Below, one piece after another: positions 46,093 through 55,193 of a stretch of DNA of 64,000 bases (position 1 is its first letter; the number at the start of each line of letters is the position of its first letter). Position numbers and translations under genes: made by a program. The notes beneath the pieces are model-generated. The model searched no databases, was not told where the DNA came from, and saw only the letters and a list, made by a program, of their open reading frames with translations. Source of the DNA: DASXRA01 sp035263725 (lineage in GTDB: Bacteria; Actinomycetota; Actinomycetes; Mycobacteriales; Jatrophihabitantaceae); contig DATFRC010000225.1 of the NCBI GenBank assembly GCA_035263725.1, positions 1-64,000 of the forward strand, in the 5' to 3' direction.

Positions 46093-47504
46093 TGACGCTT
46101 ACCCAGGACGAGCAGATAGCTGCACTGTCCAAGTACGGGTATGGCTGGGCCGATAGCGACATCGCCGGCGCGAGCGCGCGGCGCGGGCTGTCCGCCGAGG
46201 TCGTCGCAGACATTTCGGCGAAGAAGAACGAGCCTGCGTGGATGCTCGAACGCCGCCTGAAGGCACTGTCGATCTTCGAGAAGAAGCCGATGCCTAGCTG
46301 GGGGGCCGACCTCGCGGGCATCAACTTCGACAACATCAAGTACTTCGTCCGGTCGACCGAGAAGCAGGCCGCGAGCTGGGACGAACTGCCCGCCGACATC
46401 AAGAACACCTACGACAGGCTCGGCATCCCCGAGGCGGAGAAGCAGCGCCTCATCGCGGGCGTGGCGGCGCAGTACGAGTCCGAGGTGGTCTATCACAAGA
46501 TTCGCGATGACCTCGAGGAACAGGGCGTGATCTTCCTCGACACCGACACGGGGCTGAAGCAGCATCCGGAACTGTTCGAGGAGTACTTCGGCTCGGTAAT
46601 CCCGGCTGGCGACAACAAGTTCGCGGCGCTGAACACCGCGGTGTGGTCGGGCGGCTCGTTCATCTACGTGCCGAAGGGGGTGCACGTCGAGATACCTCTG
46701 CAGGCCTACTTCCGCATCAACACCGAGAACATGGGCCAGTTCGAGCGCACGCTGATCATCGTCGACGAAGGCGCCTACGTGCACTACGTCGAGGGCTGCA
46801 CCGCACCGGTCTACAGCTCCGACTCGCTGCACAGCGCAGTGGTAGAGATCATCGTGAAGAAGGACGCCCGCTGCCGGTACACGACCATTCAGAACTGGTC
46901 GAACAACGTCTACAACCTGGTCACGAAGCGGGCCAAGGCGGAGGCCGGCGCCACCATGGAGTGGATCGACGGCAACATCGGCTCCAAGGTCACCATGAAG
47001 TACCCGGCCGTGTGGCTGATGGGCGAGCACGCCAAGGGCGAGGTCCTCTCGATCGCGTTCGCCGGCGAGGGCCAGCACCAGGACGCAGGCGCCAAGATGC
47101 TGCACCTGGCGCCCCACACGTCCTCGACGATCGTGTCGAAGTCGGTGGCGCGCGGTGGCGGCCGCACGTCGTACCGGGGTCTGGTCGAGGTGCACAAGGG
47201 TGCCCACCACTCGGCGTCCACCGTGAAGTGCGACGCGCTGCTCGTCGATACGGTCAGCCGTTCCGACACCTATCCGTACGTCGACGTGCGAGAAGACGAC
47301 GTGTCGATGGGCCACGAGGCCACTGTGTCCAAAGTGAGCGCCGACCAGCTCTTCTATCTGATGAGCCGAGGGCTGACGGAGGACGAGGCGATGGCCATGG
47401 TGGTGCGCGGCTTCGTCGAGCCGATCGCCCGCGAGCTGCCCATGGAGTACGCACTGGAGCTCAATCGCCTGATCGAGCTGCAGATGGAAGGGGCCGTGGG
47501 CTGA
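46092..47504 (+). CDS. sufB: Fe-S scaffold protein SufB
   Basis: A 470-residue scaffold component. The extended N-terminus (GYGWADSDIAGASARRG), FVRSTEKQAASW, the beta-helix core with EGCTAPVYSSDSLHSAVVEI, and the late VRGFVEPIARELPMEYALELNRL are typical. It forms the SufBCD complex with the next two gene products. GTG start. Confidence 0.95.
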   Translation: MTLTQDEQIAALSKYGYGWADSDIAGASARRGLSAEVVADISAKKNEPAWMLERRLKALSIFEKKPMPSWGADLAGINFDNIKYFVRSTEKQAASWDELPADIKNTYDRLGIPEAEKQRLIAGVAAQYESEVVYHKIRDDLEEQGVIFLDTDTGLKQHPELFEEYFGSVIPAGDNKFAALNTAVWSGGSFIYVPKGVHVEIPLQAYFRINTENMGQFERTLIIVDEGAYVHYVEGCTAPVYSSDSLHSAVVEIIVKKDARCRYTTIQNWSNNVYNLVTKRAKAEAGATMEWIDGNIGSKVTMKYPAVWLMGEHAKGEVLSIAFAGEGQHQDAGAKMLHLAPHTSSTIVSKSVARGGGRTSYRGLVEVHKGAHHSASTVKCDALLVDTVSRSDTYPYVDVREDDVSMGHEATVSKVSADQLFYLMSRGLTEDEAMAMVVRGFVEPIARELPMEYALELNRLIELQMEGAVG

Positions 47505-47505
47505 C

Positions 47506-48633
47506 GTGACGGCCACGCTTCAGCATTCACACAACGGTCGTACCGGCACCCCTCCCGAGCGGTTCACCTCGACCGATCCGTCCGCGTTCCCGACCCCCAC
47601 CGGGCGTGAGGAAGAGTGGCGGTTCACGCCGGTTCGCAGGCTGCGCGAGTTGTTCGCGCCTCTTGAGCCGACCACCCGCATCACCGGCGACGTTCAGGCG
47701 CCCGACGGCGTCACGTGGGCCATTGAGCCACCCACGCCCGCAGAGGTGCTGGCGCCCGCCGACCGGGTGAGCGCGCTGGCCCTCCAGGGCGCACCGCAGT
47801 CGTTCGTGCTGCGCGTGCCGCCTCGGGCCCAGCTTGACGAGCCGGTGCTGATAGCCGGCACCGTCACACCCGGCACGGCCTACGAGCACATGGTGATCGA
47901 GGTCGGCGAGAGTGCTACCGCCACGGTCGTGGTCGACTACTCCGGCTCCGCGACGATCGCCGAGAACGTCGAGATCGTCGTCGCGGACGGCGCGTCGCTC
48001 GAGCTGGTGAGCATCCAGGGATGGGACGCGGATGCGATCCATCTCAGCGCGCACGCCGCGCGGTTGGGCCGCGACGCCCGGCTCAAGCACGTGGTCGTCA
48101 ACCTCGGTGGGGCCATCGTCCGGCTCAACCCGACAGTGCGGTTCACCGGACCCGGGGCCCGCGCCGATCTGCTGGGCGTCTCGTTCGCCGGTCCGGGCCA
48201 GCATCTCGAGACGCGCCTGTACATCGAGCACGACCGGCCCGACTGCACGTCCGACGTGCTCTACAAGAACGCACTGCAGGGCGTGGGCGCACGCACCGTG
48301 TGGATCGGCGATGTGCGCATCAGACCCGCCGCCACCGGCACCAGGACGTTCGAGCTCAACCGGAACCTGGTGCTGACAGACGGTGCCCGCGCCGATTCGG
48401 TGCCCAACCTCGAGATCGAGACGGGCGAGATCGTCGGTGCCGGGCATGCCAGCGCCACGGGCCGGTTCGACGACCTGCAGCTGTTCTACCTGCGCTCGCG
48501 GGGCATTCCCGAAGACGAGGCGCGGCGGCTGGTCGTGCGGGGATTCTTCGCCGATGTCGTCGGGCGGATCGGCCTCCCTGACCTGGAACAGCGGCTGATG
48601 GCCGCCATCGAAGCGAGATTGGAAACCGCGTGA
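47506..48633 (+). CDS. sufD: Fe-S assembly protein SufD
   Basis: A 375-residue SufB paralogue. It has REEEWRFTPVRRL at the N-terminus, a beta-helix core, and EDEARRLVVRGFF with a helical end. GTG one base after the sufB stop; it overlaps sufC by 4 nt. Subunit of SufBCD. Confidence 0.93.
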   Translation: MTATLQHSHNGRTGTPPERFTSTDPSAFPTPTGREEEWRFTPVRRLRELFAPLEPTTRITGDVQAPDGVTWAIEPPTPAEVLAPADRVSALALQGAPQSFVLRVPPRAQLDEPVLIAGTVTPGTAYEHMVIEVGESATATVVVDYSGSATIAENVEIVVADGASLELVSIQGWDADAIHLSAHAARLGRDARLKHVVVNLGGAIVRLNPTVRFTGPGARADLLGVSFAGPGQHLETRLYIEHDRPDCTSDVLYKNALQGVGARTVWIGDVRIRPAATGTRTFELNRNLVLTDGARADSVPNLEIETGEIVGAGHASATGRFDDLQLFYLRSRGIPEDEARRLVVRGFFADVVGRIGLPDLEQRLMAAIEARLETA

Positions 48634-49382
48634 GCGTTCTGGAGATTCGCGACCTGCACGTCAACGTCGACGACATCGAGATCCTCAAGGGCGTCGACCT
48701 GACGGTGTCCTCGGGTGAGACGCACGCGCTCATGGGGCCGAACGGGTCAGGTAAGTCGACGCTCGCCTATGCGATCGCCGGCCACCCGAAATACAGGGTC
48801 ACCCGTGGCCAGGTCCTCCTCGACGGTGCCGACGTGCTGGCGATGACAGTCGACGAACGGGCGCGGGCCGGGCTTTTCCTCGCCATGCAGTACCCGGTCG
48901 AGGTCCCAGGCGTGTCGGTCTCCAACTTCCTGCGCACCGCGGCCACGGCCGTGCGGGGCGAGGCGCCCAAGCTGCGTGCCTGGGTGCGCGAGGTGAACGA
49001 TGCGATGGCCGCCCTCGGCATGGACAAGTCGTTCGCCGACCGCAACGTCAACGAGGGTTTCTCCGGCGGAGAGAAGAAGCGACACGAGATCCTCCAGCTC
49101 ACCCTGCTCAAGCCGAAGATCGCGATTCTGGACGAGACGGACTCCGGCCTGGACGTCGACGCACTGCGCATCGTGAGCGCCGGCGTCAACCAAGTGCGCG
49201 AGACCGGAATCGGCACGCTGCTCATCACGCACTACACACGCATCCTGCGCTATGTCGAGCCCGATTTCGTCCACGTGTTCTTCGACGGGCGGATCGTCGA
49301 GTCCGGCGGCGCTGAGCTCGCGGAGCGGCTCGAGGAAGAGGGCTACGCCCGCTTCGGCGTCAACGAGACGGCGCTGGCATGA
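48630..49382 (+). CDS. sufC: Fe-S assembly ATPase SufC
   Basis: A 250-residue ABC ATPase of the SufBCD complex. Walker A GPNGSGKST (near residue 34), signature FSGGEKKRHEILQ, Walker B IAILDETDSGLD, and the ITHYTRIL switch are all present. GTG start overlapping sufD; ATGA junction with sufS. Confidence 0.95.
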   Translation: MSVLEIRDLHVNVDDIEILKGVDLTVSSGETHALMGPNGSGKSTLAYAIAGHPKYRVTRGQVLLDGADVLAMTVDERARAGLFLAMQYPVEVPGVSVSNFLRTAATAVRGEAPKLRAWVREVNDAMAALGMDKSFADRNVNEGFSGGEKKRHEILQLTLLKPKIAILDETDSGLDVDALRIVSAGVNQVRETGIGTLLITHYTRILRYVEPDFVHVFFDGRIVESGGAELAERLEEEGYARFGVNETALA

Positions 49383-50632
49383 GCTTTGACGTTGAGACTG
49401 TCCGCAAGGACTTTCCGATCCTTGCCCGCGAGGTGCACGGCGCGCCCTTGGTGTATCTCGACAGCGCGAACTCGGCGCAGAAGCCGCAGGTCGTCCTCGA
49501 CACGCTGACAGACTTCTACTCGCAGCACTACGCGAACGTCGCGCGTGCTGTCCACACCCTGGGCTCCGAATCGACCGCCGCATTCGAAAGCGCCCGGGAC
49601 ACGGTGGCCGCGTTCATCAACGCGCCGAGCCGCGACGAGGTTGTGTTCACCAAGAACATCTCCGAGTCGCTGAACATGGTCGCGTACGCGCTGTCGAATG
49701 CGGCGACGACACCGGGTGCCGAACGGTTCCGCGTCGGTCCCGGCGACGAAATCGTCGTGACCGAGATGGAACACCACTCGAACCTGGTGCCGTGGCAACT
49801 GCTCGCGCAGCGCACCGGCGCCGCGTTCAAGTGGATTCCGCTCGACGACGAGGGACGCTTGGACGCCGATGCGATCGAGCGGGTGATCACCGAGCGAACG
49901 AAGATCGTGGCGTTCGTCCACCAGTCGAATGCCCTCGGCACCGTCAACCCCGTGCCGCGCATCGTCGCCCGAGCGCGTGCCGTCGGGGCATTGACCGTGG
50001 TCGACGCCGCGCAGTCGGCCCCGCATCGCCCGCTGGACGTGCAGGCGCTCGGCGCCGACTTCGTCGGCTTCACCGGGCACAAGCTGTACGGGCCGACCGG
50101 AATCGGCGTGCTGTGGGGCCGCTACGAGCTGCTCGCCGAGCTGCCGGTGTTTCTGGGCGGCGGCGAAATGATCGAGACCGTGGACATGACCGGCACCACC
50201 TTCGCCAAGCCCCCGCACCGTTTTGAGGCGGGAACGCCGCCGATCGCCCAGGCCGTCGGGCTGGGGGCCGCCATCGATTACGTGAGTGCGCTGGGCATGC
50301 ACAACATCCAGGCGCATGAGGAGCAGCTCACCGTATACGCGCTCGACGCGCTGTCCACTGTGGACGGTCTGCGCATCATCGGTCCGGCCACGGGGATCGA
50401 CCGCGGAGCCACAATCGCCTTCACGATGCGCGGCGTGCACCCACACGACGTGGCGCAGATCCTCGACGAGCAAGGCATCGCGGTCCGAGCCGGGCACCAC
50501 TGCGCCCGACCGGTGTGCGTCCGCTACGGAATACCAGCGACCACGCGGGCGTCATTCGGGGTATACACCACGACGCACGAGATCGACGTGCTGGTGCGCG
50601 GCCTAGAGCAGGTGAAGGAGGTGTTCGGGTGA
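49379..50632 (+). CDS. sufS: Cysteine desulfurase SufS
   Basis: A 417-residue PLP enzyme supplying sulfur. PLP-binding region FTGHKLYGPTG (Lys), the NPTIF-independent EMEHHSNLVPW stretch and active-site C375 in RAGHHCARPV identify group II (SufS/CsdA). Overlaps sufC and sufU. Confidence 0.95.
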   Translation: MSFDVETVRKDFPILAREVHGAPLVYLDSANSAQKPQVVLDTLTDFYSQHYANVARAVHTLGSESTAAFESARDTVAAFINAPSRDEVVFTKNISESLNMVAYALSNAATTPGAERFRVGPGDEIVVTEMEHHSNLVPWQLLAQRTGAAFKWIPLDDEGRLDADAIERVITERTKIVAFVHQSNALGTVNPVPRIVARARAVGALTVVDAAQSAPHRPLDVQALGADFVGFTGHKLYGPTGIGVLWGRYELLAELPVFLGGGEMIETVDMTGTTFAKPPHRFEAGTPPIAQAVGLGAAIDYVSALGMHNIQAHEEQLTVYALDALSTVDGLRIIGPATGIDRGATIAFTMRGVHPHDVAQILDEQGIAVRAGHHCARPVCVRYGIPATTRASFGVYTTTHEIDVLVRGLEQVKEVFG

Positions 50633-51084
50633 GCGTCCCGATGGACTCGATGTACCGCGAGATCATCGTCGACCATTACAAGCACCCGCAGCACCGCGGT
50701 CTGCTGGACGATTTCGACGCCGAGATTCACCACGTCAACCCGACTTGCGGGGACGAGGTCACCCTTCGGCTGCGTGTCGCGGACGGCACCGTCAAGGACG
50801 TGGGGTGGGTCGGCGAGGGTTGCTCGATCAGCCAGGCGTCGACGTCCGTGATGAGCGAGCTGGTCGTCGGCCGGCGGGTCGACGAGGCCCTGGCGATGCA
50901 GGAGAAGTTCCTGCGGCTCATGCAGTCTCAGGGACAGGCCGAACTGTCCGACGAGGAAGCCGACGAACTCGGCGACGCCGTCGCCTTCGAGGGCGTGTCG
51001 AAGTATCCGGCGCGCGTCAAGTGTGCATTGCTCGGATGGATGGCGATGAAGGGCGCGGTCGCCGCCACGCAGGAAGGAAACTGA
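50629..51084 (+). CDS. sufU: SufU sulfur-transfer/scaffold protein
   Basis: A 151-residue zinc-dependent sulfurtransferase of SufS. Cysteines C40, C65 and C132 with D42 form the metal site (NPTCGDEV, GEGCSIS, RVKCALLGW), and the family insertion between the second and third cysteines is present. GTG start overlaps the sufS stop. Confidence 0.93.
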   Translation: MSVPMDSMYREIIVDHYKHPQHRGLLDDFDAEIHHVNPTCGDEVTLRLRVADGTVKDVGWVGEGCSISQASTSVMSELVVGRRVDEALAMQEKFLRLMQSQGQAELSDEEADELGDAVAFEGVSKYPARVKCALLGWMAMKGAVAATQEGN

Positions 51085-51086
51085 CG

Positions 51087-51434
51087 ATGACGGCAACGCT
51101 TCCGTCGCGGGACGACGTCGAGGAGGCCATGCGCGACGTGGTCGACCCCGAGCTCGGCATCAACGTCGTCGATCTCGGCCTGGTGTACGACGTGCGCATC
51201 GAGGCCACCGAAGAGGGTAACCCGCCGGTCGTGACTCTGGACATGACGCTCACCTCGGCGGCGTGCCCACTTACCGACGTTATCGAGGACCAGGCGGCCG
51301 CGGCGCTGTGCGGCGGCCCCCAGCCGGTCGCTGGCGACGTCAAGATCAACTGGGTGTGGATGCCGCCGTGGGGGCCGGACCGGATCACCGACGAGGGACG
51401 CGAGCAGCTGCGCGCCCTCGGGTTCAACGTCTGA
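51087..51434 (+). CDS. sufT: SufT / MIP18-type (DUF59) assembly factor
   Basis: A 115-residue DUF59 protein. VVDPELGINVVDLGLVY and SAACPLTD (conserved Cys) are typical; the C-terminal WVWMPPWGPDRIT fits the actinobacterial suf version. Last gene of sufRBDCSUT; it lies 2 nt after sufU. Confidence 0.92.
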   Translation: MTATLPSRDDVEEAMRDVVDPELGINVVDLGLVYDVRIEATEEGNPPVVTLDMTLTSAACPLTDVIEDQAAAALCGGPQPVAGDVKINWVWMPPWGPDRITDEGREQLRALGFNV

Positions 51435-51520
51435 TCCGGGTTCCCCGACCCGATCGAGCAAGGTTCCCTCGTCTCAGACCAGGAATTCTTGCTCAATCGG
51501 TCAGCCGAGGCGGGATTGCC

Positions 51521-52297
51521 GTGACGCTTGAGTGCGTTGCTGAGGGTATGACCATTGAAGCGCCCGCCCGGGGGCGTATTCGCATCGAGCGGTCCGCCAA
51601 GCGGGTCCGCGCCTACTTCGCCGGGGTGGTCGTTGCCGATACCACCCGCCCCGTGCTCGTCTGGGAGAAGCCGTACTACCCGACGTACTACCTGCCCGTC
51701 GCCGACGTGCGCACGGATCTGCTGCGGGCCGAGTCCGGCACCCGGCATTCGCCGAGCCGTGGCGATGCCCAGGTCTTCAGCCTGGCTGTAGACGACCGGA
51801 TCGTCGAGGCGGCGGCGCTGCGCTACCCCGATTCGCCCATCGAGGAGTTGCGTGACCTCGTTCGCTTCGAATGGAACGCGCTGGACGCCTGGTTCGAGGA
51901 GGACGAGGAAGTCTTCACGCACGCGCGCGACCCGTACACCCGAGTCGACATCCTGCCGAGTTCCCGGCACGTCCGCGTGGAGGTCGACGGCGTGACTGTC
52001 GCGGAGTCGACGAGCTCGCGAATCTTGTTCGAGACGGGGCTCCCCGTCCGCTACTACGTGCCGAAGACGCACGTGCGGATGGATCTGCTGACGCCAACCG
52101 ACACCGTGTCGCACTGCCCGTACAAGGGCGAGGCCGAGTACTGGAGCGTGGCCGGGCACAGGGACCTCGCATGGTCCTACCCGACGCCGCTGCCGGAGAG
52201 TGAGCGCATCGCCGGCCTGGTCGGGTTCTACAACGAGAAGGTCGACATCTTCGTCGACGGTGTGCTCCAGGAGCGCCCGCACGCCAAGTTCAGCTGA
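51521..52297 (+). CDS. DUF427 domain protein
   Basis: A 258-residue protein with two DUF427 repeats (about residues 15-105 and 140-245), each carrying an RVR-V-x-G/A-VVVAD core and a Y-Y-x-P motif (YYPTYYLP; VRYYVPKTHV). Structure of the family is a small beta-tent; function unknown. I prefer GTG 51521, with GAGGCGGGA 5 nt upstream, over ATG 51548. Its end overlaps the convergent LMF-like gene by 8 nt. Confidence 0.8.
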   Translation: MTLECVAEGMTIEAPARGRIRIERSAKRVRAYFAGVVVADTTRPVLVWEKPYYPTYYLPVADVRTDLLRAESGTRHSPSRGDAQVFSLAVDDRIVEAAALRYPDSPIEELRDLVRFEWNALDAWFEEDEEVFTHARDPYTRVDILPSSRHVRVEVDGVTVAESTSSRILFETGLPVRYYVPKTHVRMDLLTPTDTVSHCPYKGEAEYWSVAGHRDLAWSYPTPLPESERIAGLVGFYNEKVDIFVDGVLQERPHAKFS

Positions 52298-53714
52298 CCC
52301 GTCCCGCCGAGCGAAGGCATACTGCCGGTGCGAACTCACCCACCAGGGTGCGCTGCCACCAGGCGCCGGTGGCACGGCGTTCCGGCCAGGTCGTGAACCG
52401 GTACCGGTACAGCACGGCCCTGACGAATCGTGGCGGCGTGTCAGGGAACGGATTGCCGCGCAGCAGTTTCAGCACGTCGCGGTCGCCCTCGAGCAGCTTG
52501 GTAAGCAGTGCGGTGAACCAGGACCCGGCGTAGCGGGGCGAGAGCGGGATGAACCACATCAGCCAGTCCAGGCGAAGGTGGTAGGGCGCGAACTGGCGCG
52601 GCCGGCGGCGCGGATCCCCGGGCTTGCCCTTGAACTCGTACGGCAGCCACGTTGTGTCCGGCGTGAGCGTGGCGTCCGCCGTTCCCTCGATGATCACCTC
52701 GTCGCGGTGGCGGCTGATGGTGCCGAATGCGCCGTAAGTGTTGACGAGGTGGAACGGATCGAAGCTGTAGTTCATGATCTGCCGGCTGGAGAGCAGGTTG
52801 CGCGCGGGCCGGTAGCTGCGCACAACGATCAGCGCCGCTGCGGCGAACACGACGGCCTGGTACCAGGTCGGTGTGGCGTGGAAGTGGTGCCGATGCGTCA
52901 CGAGCGAACCGTCTAGTGCAGACACCGCGATCACGATGGTAAGCCAGTTCAGCCAGGCGAAGTTGCCTGACGCGATCAACCACAGTTGCGTCACGATCAT
53001 GACCCCGGCGGCGATGCTGGCCACCGGCTGCGGGGTGAACAAGAGCACGGGCGCGACGAGCTGCGCGAAATGATTCGCCGCCACCTCGATACGGTGCAGC
53101 CGGTCGGGGAGCCGGTGGAAGTACCAGCTGAACGGCCCGGGCATCGGCTGCGTCTCGTGGTGGTACCGCAGGCAAGTGAGATCGCGCCAGCACGGGTCGC
53201 CGCGCATCTTGATCAGCCCGGCCCCGAACTCGACGCGGAACAGCAGCCAGCGCAGCGCCCACAGCACCAGCACCGGCGGCGCCACCCGGGAATTGCCGAG
53301 GAAGATCGCAAGGAATCCGGTCTCGAGCAGCAGGGATTCCCAACCGAACCCGTACCACGTCTGTCCGACGTTGACGATCGACAGGTAAAGCCCCCACAAC
53401 GCCGCCCAGATCAGCATCGACGTCCAGAGCGGCACGACGTCGGCGAGCCCGGCAACAGTGGCCGCCGCCAGCGCGGCGCCGCTCCAGGCGCTGATCCCGA
53501 AGAACCGGTCGGTGTAGTGCAGGTGGAACAGGCTGGGTGCTTGCCGCATCGTCGCCCGCCGCAGGAAGCGGGGGATGGGCTGCAAGCCGTGCGAGCCGAG
53601 CAGTGCCCGGAACTGGTTCGCAGCGACGACAAAGGCGATCAGATACAGCGCGGCCAGTCCGCGCTGGAAGACCAGGCGAGACAGCCAATAGTCCGGCGCG
53701 TCGAACCACCGCAT
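52290..53714 (-). CDS. Lipase maturation factor family membrane protein
   Basis: A 474-residue multi-helix membrane protein. GYDWLSRL-like N-terminus (DAPDYWLSRLVFQRGLA), QTWYGFGWESLLLETGFLAIF, RVEFGAGLIKMRGDPCWRDLTCL, YHHETQPMPGP, and the soluble C-terminal EFKGKPGD ... APYHLRLDWLMWFIPL are closely similar to the LMF1/LMF2 family. In animals LMF1 folds lipases in the ER; the bacterial role is unknown. It follows the FAD oxidoreductase gene by 6 nt on the minus strand, suggesting joint expression. Confidence 0.85.
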   Translation of the reverse strand: MRWFDAPDYWLSRLVFQRGLAALYLIAFVVAANQFRALLGSHGLQPIPRFLRRATMRQAPSLFHLHYTDRFFGISAWSGAALAAATVAGLADVVPLWTSMLIWAALWGLYLSIVNVGQTWYGFGWESLLLETGFLAIFLGNSRVAPPVLVLWALRWLLFRVEFGAGLIKMRGDPCWRDLTCLRYHHETQPMPGPFSWYFHRLPDRLHRIEVAANHFAQLVAPVLLFTPQPVASIAAGVMIVTQLWLIASGNFAWLNWLTIVIAVSALDGSLVTHRHHFHATPTWYQAVVFAAAALIVVRSYRPARNLLSSRQIMNYSFDPFHLVNTYGAFGTISRHRDEVIIEGTADATLTPDTTWLPYEFKGKPGDPRRRPRQFAPYHLRLDWLMWFIPLSPRYAGSWFTALLTKLLEGDRDVLKLLRGNPFPDTPPRFVRAVLYRYRFTTWPERRATGAWWQRTLVGEFAPAVCLRSAGRVS

Positions 53715-53720
53715 TCGCGC

Positions 53721-55142
53721 TCAGCTCCCAAAGGCCTGCCGCAGAGCCACGCGCGCGGCGTGATAGCCGCACATGCCGTGTACGCCCGGCCCCGGTGGCG
53801 TCGAGGACGAGCACAGGTAAATGCCACGGCCCGGGGTCGCATAAGGCACCCGCGCGAATGTGGGCCGGAACAGCAAGCGCAACCCGTCGGCGCGCCCGCC
53901 TCCGATTTCGCCGCCGACATTGTTGCGGTTGCGCGCCTCCAGCAGCGCGGGCGTGGTAACGCCGCGCGCCAGGACGACGTCGCGGAATCCGGGCGCGAAC
54001 CGCTCCAACTGGGCCTCGATGGCGTCGGTCAGATCACCGGTCCAGCCGTTCGGCACGTGCGCGTATACCCACAGGACGTGGGAGCCGGCAGGCGCGCGCG
54101 TGTCGTCGAACAGGCTGGGCTGGGCGACGATAAGGAACGGCCGCGTAGGCGCGTGGCCACGATGCACGGCGCGCAGCGCGGCGCCGATCTCGTCGAGCGA
54201 CGCTCCTAGGTGGACTGTTCCGGCACGCTGACAATCGCGTGCGATCCACGGCACCGGCGCGGACAGTGCGTAGTCGATCTTGAAGACGGCCGGGCCGCGG
54301 GAACGCCGGCGTAGTTGCGCGGTGTAGCGCTCCGGCAGCCGTTTGCCGGCGATCGCGGCGAGCTGCGCCGGGTCGGTGTCGAACAGGTATGCATCGGCCG
54401 CGGGCAGCTCGGCAAGCGACTCCACGGGATGGTCGACCTTGACGCGCCCGCCGAGCGAGCGCAGCAACGACACCAGCGCGTCGGACAGTGCCTGCGAGCC
54501 ACCCCGGGGAAACGGCCACCCGGTGGCGTGCCCGGCCAGTGCGAAGGCCATGGCGACACCGCCGGTGACCGGTGAGGACAGTGGCGCGATGGCGTGCGCG
54601 GCGAGCCCTGCGACCAGACTGCGGGCCCCGTCGCCGCGGAAGCGGCGGGCGAGCACGGCGGCGGGGAGTCCGGCGGGCAGGCCGAAGCGGGCCAGGAGCA
54701 GCGGGTGCGGCGGCCAGCCGGCGAGCGGGGCGCGCAGGATGTCGGGGGCCAGTTCGTCCCAGCGCCCGGCGAAGGGCCGCACCAGGTGCAGGTACGCGCG
54801 CCGGTCGGGGCCTAGCGAGGCAGCCGTGTCGTGCGGGGAGGGAGCCAACACAGCGGCGGTTCCGTCCGGGAACGGATGGGCAAGGGGCAGGTCCGGGTGC
54901 ACCCAGGTCAGGCCGTGCTCGCCGAGCGGCAGGGCGCGCAGCACCGGCGAGCCAGCGGCAAGCGGATGTACCGCCGAGCACGTGTCGTGCCGGAATCCGG
55001 GCAGCGTGAGCGCAGCGGTGCGCGCGCCGCCGCCCGGTGTGGCGCTTGCCTCATAGACGACGACGTCGAGGCCGGCCTGGGCCAGCGTCACCGCGGCGGT
55101 CAGGCCGTTCGGCCCCGCGCCGATGACAATTGCGTCTGGCAC
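53721..55142 (-). CDS. Phytoene-desaturase-like FAD oxidoreductase
   Basis: A 473-residue FAD enzyme. The dinucleotide loop IVIGAGPNGLTAAVTLAQAG (residues 5-24) with VVYEASATPGGGART, a mid-domain PRGGSQALSDALV, and the C-terminal STPPGPGVHGMCGYHAA are typical of CrtI/NAD(P)-like amine-oxidase superfamily members annotated as FAD-dependent oxidoreductases. No phytoene synthase is nearby, so a carotenoid role is unproven. Start GTG 55142; no clear ribosome-binding site. It probably precedes the LMF-like gene in an operon. Confidence 0.8.
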   Translation of the reverse strand: MPDAIVIGAGPNGLTAAVTLAQAGLDVVVYEASATPGGGARTAALTLPGFRHDTCSAVHPLAAGSPVLRALPLGEHGLTWVHPDLPLAHPFPDGTAAVLAPSPHDTAASLGPDRRAYLHLVRPFAGRWDELAPDILRAPLAGWPPHPLLLARFGLPAGLPAAVLARRFRGDGARSLVAGLAAHAIAPLSSPVTGGVAMAFALAGHATGWPFPRGGSQALSDALVSLLRSLGGRVKVDHPVESLAELPAADAYLFDTDPAQLAAIAGKRLPERYTAQLRRRSRGPAVFKIDYALSAPVPWIARDCQRAGTVHLGASLDEIGAALRAVHRGHAPTRPFLIVAQPSLFDDTRAPAGSHVLWVYAHVPNGWTGDLTDAIEAQLERFAPGFRDVVLARGVTTPALLEARNRNNVGGEIGGGRADGLRLLFRPTFARVPYATPGRGIYLCSSSTPPGPGVHGMCGYHAARVALRQAFGS

Positions 55143-55193
55143 GGTCCCTATCGTGGCCCATGACCGCGTCTTCCGCGTCGAGGTTCGTGCTGC

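Noticed and set aside
44672..46408. 578-codon minus-strand reading that would fuse an extra N-terminus to the acyltransferase
   Set aside because: The extra part is antisense to sufR and sufB; the acyltransferase fold starts after 45343.
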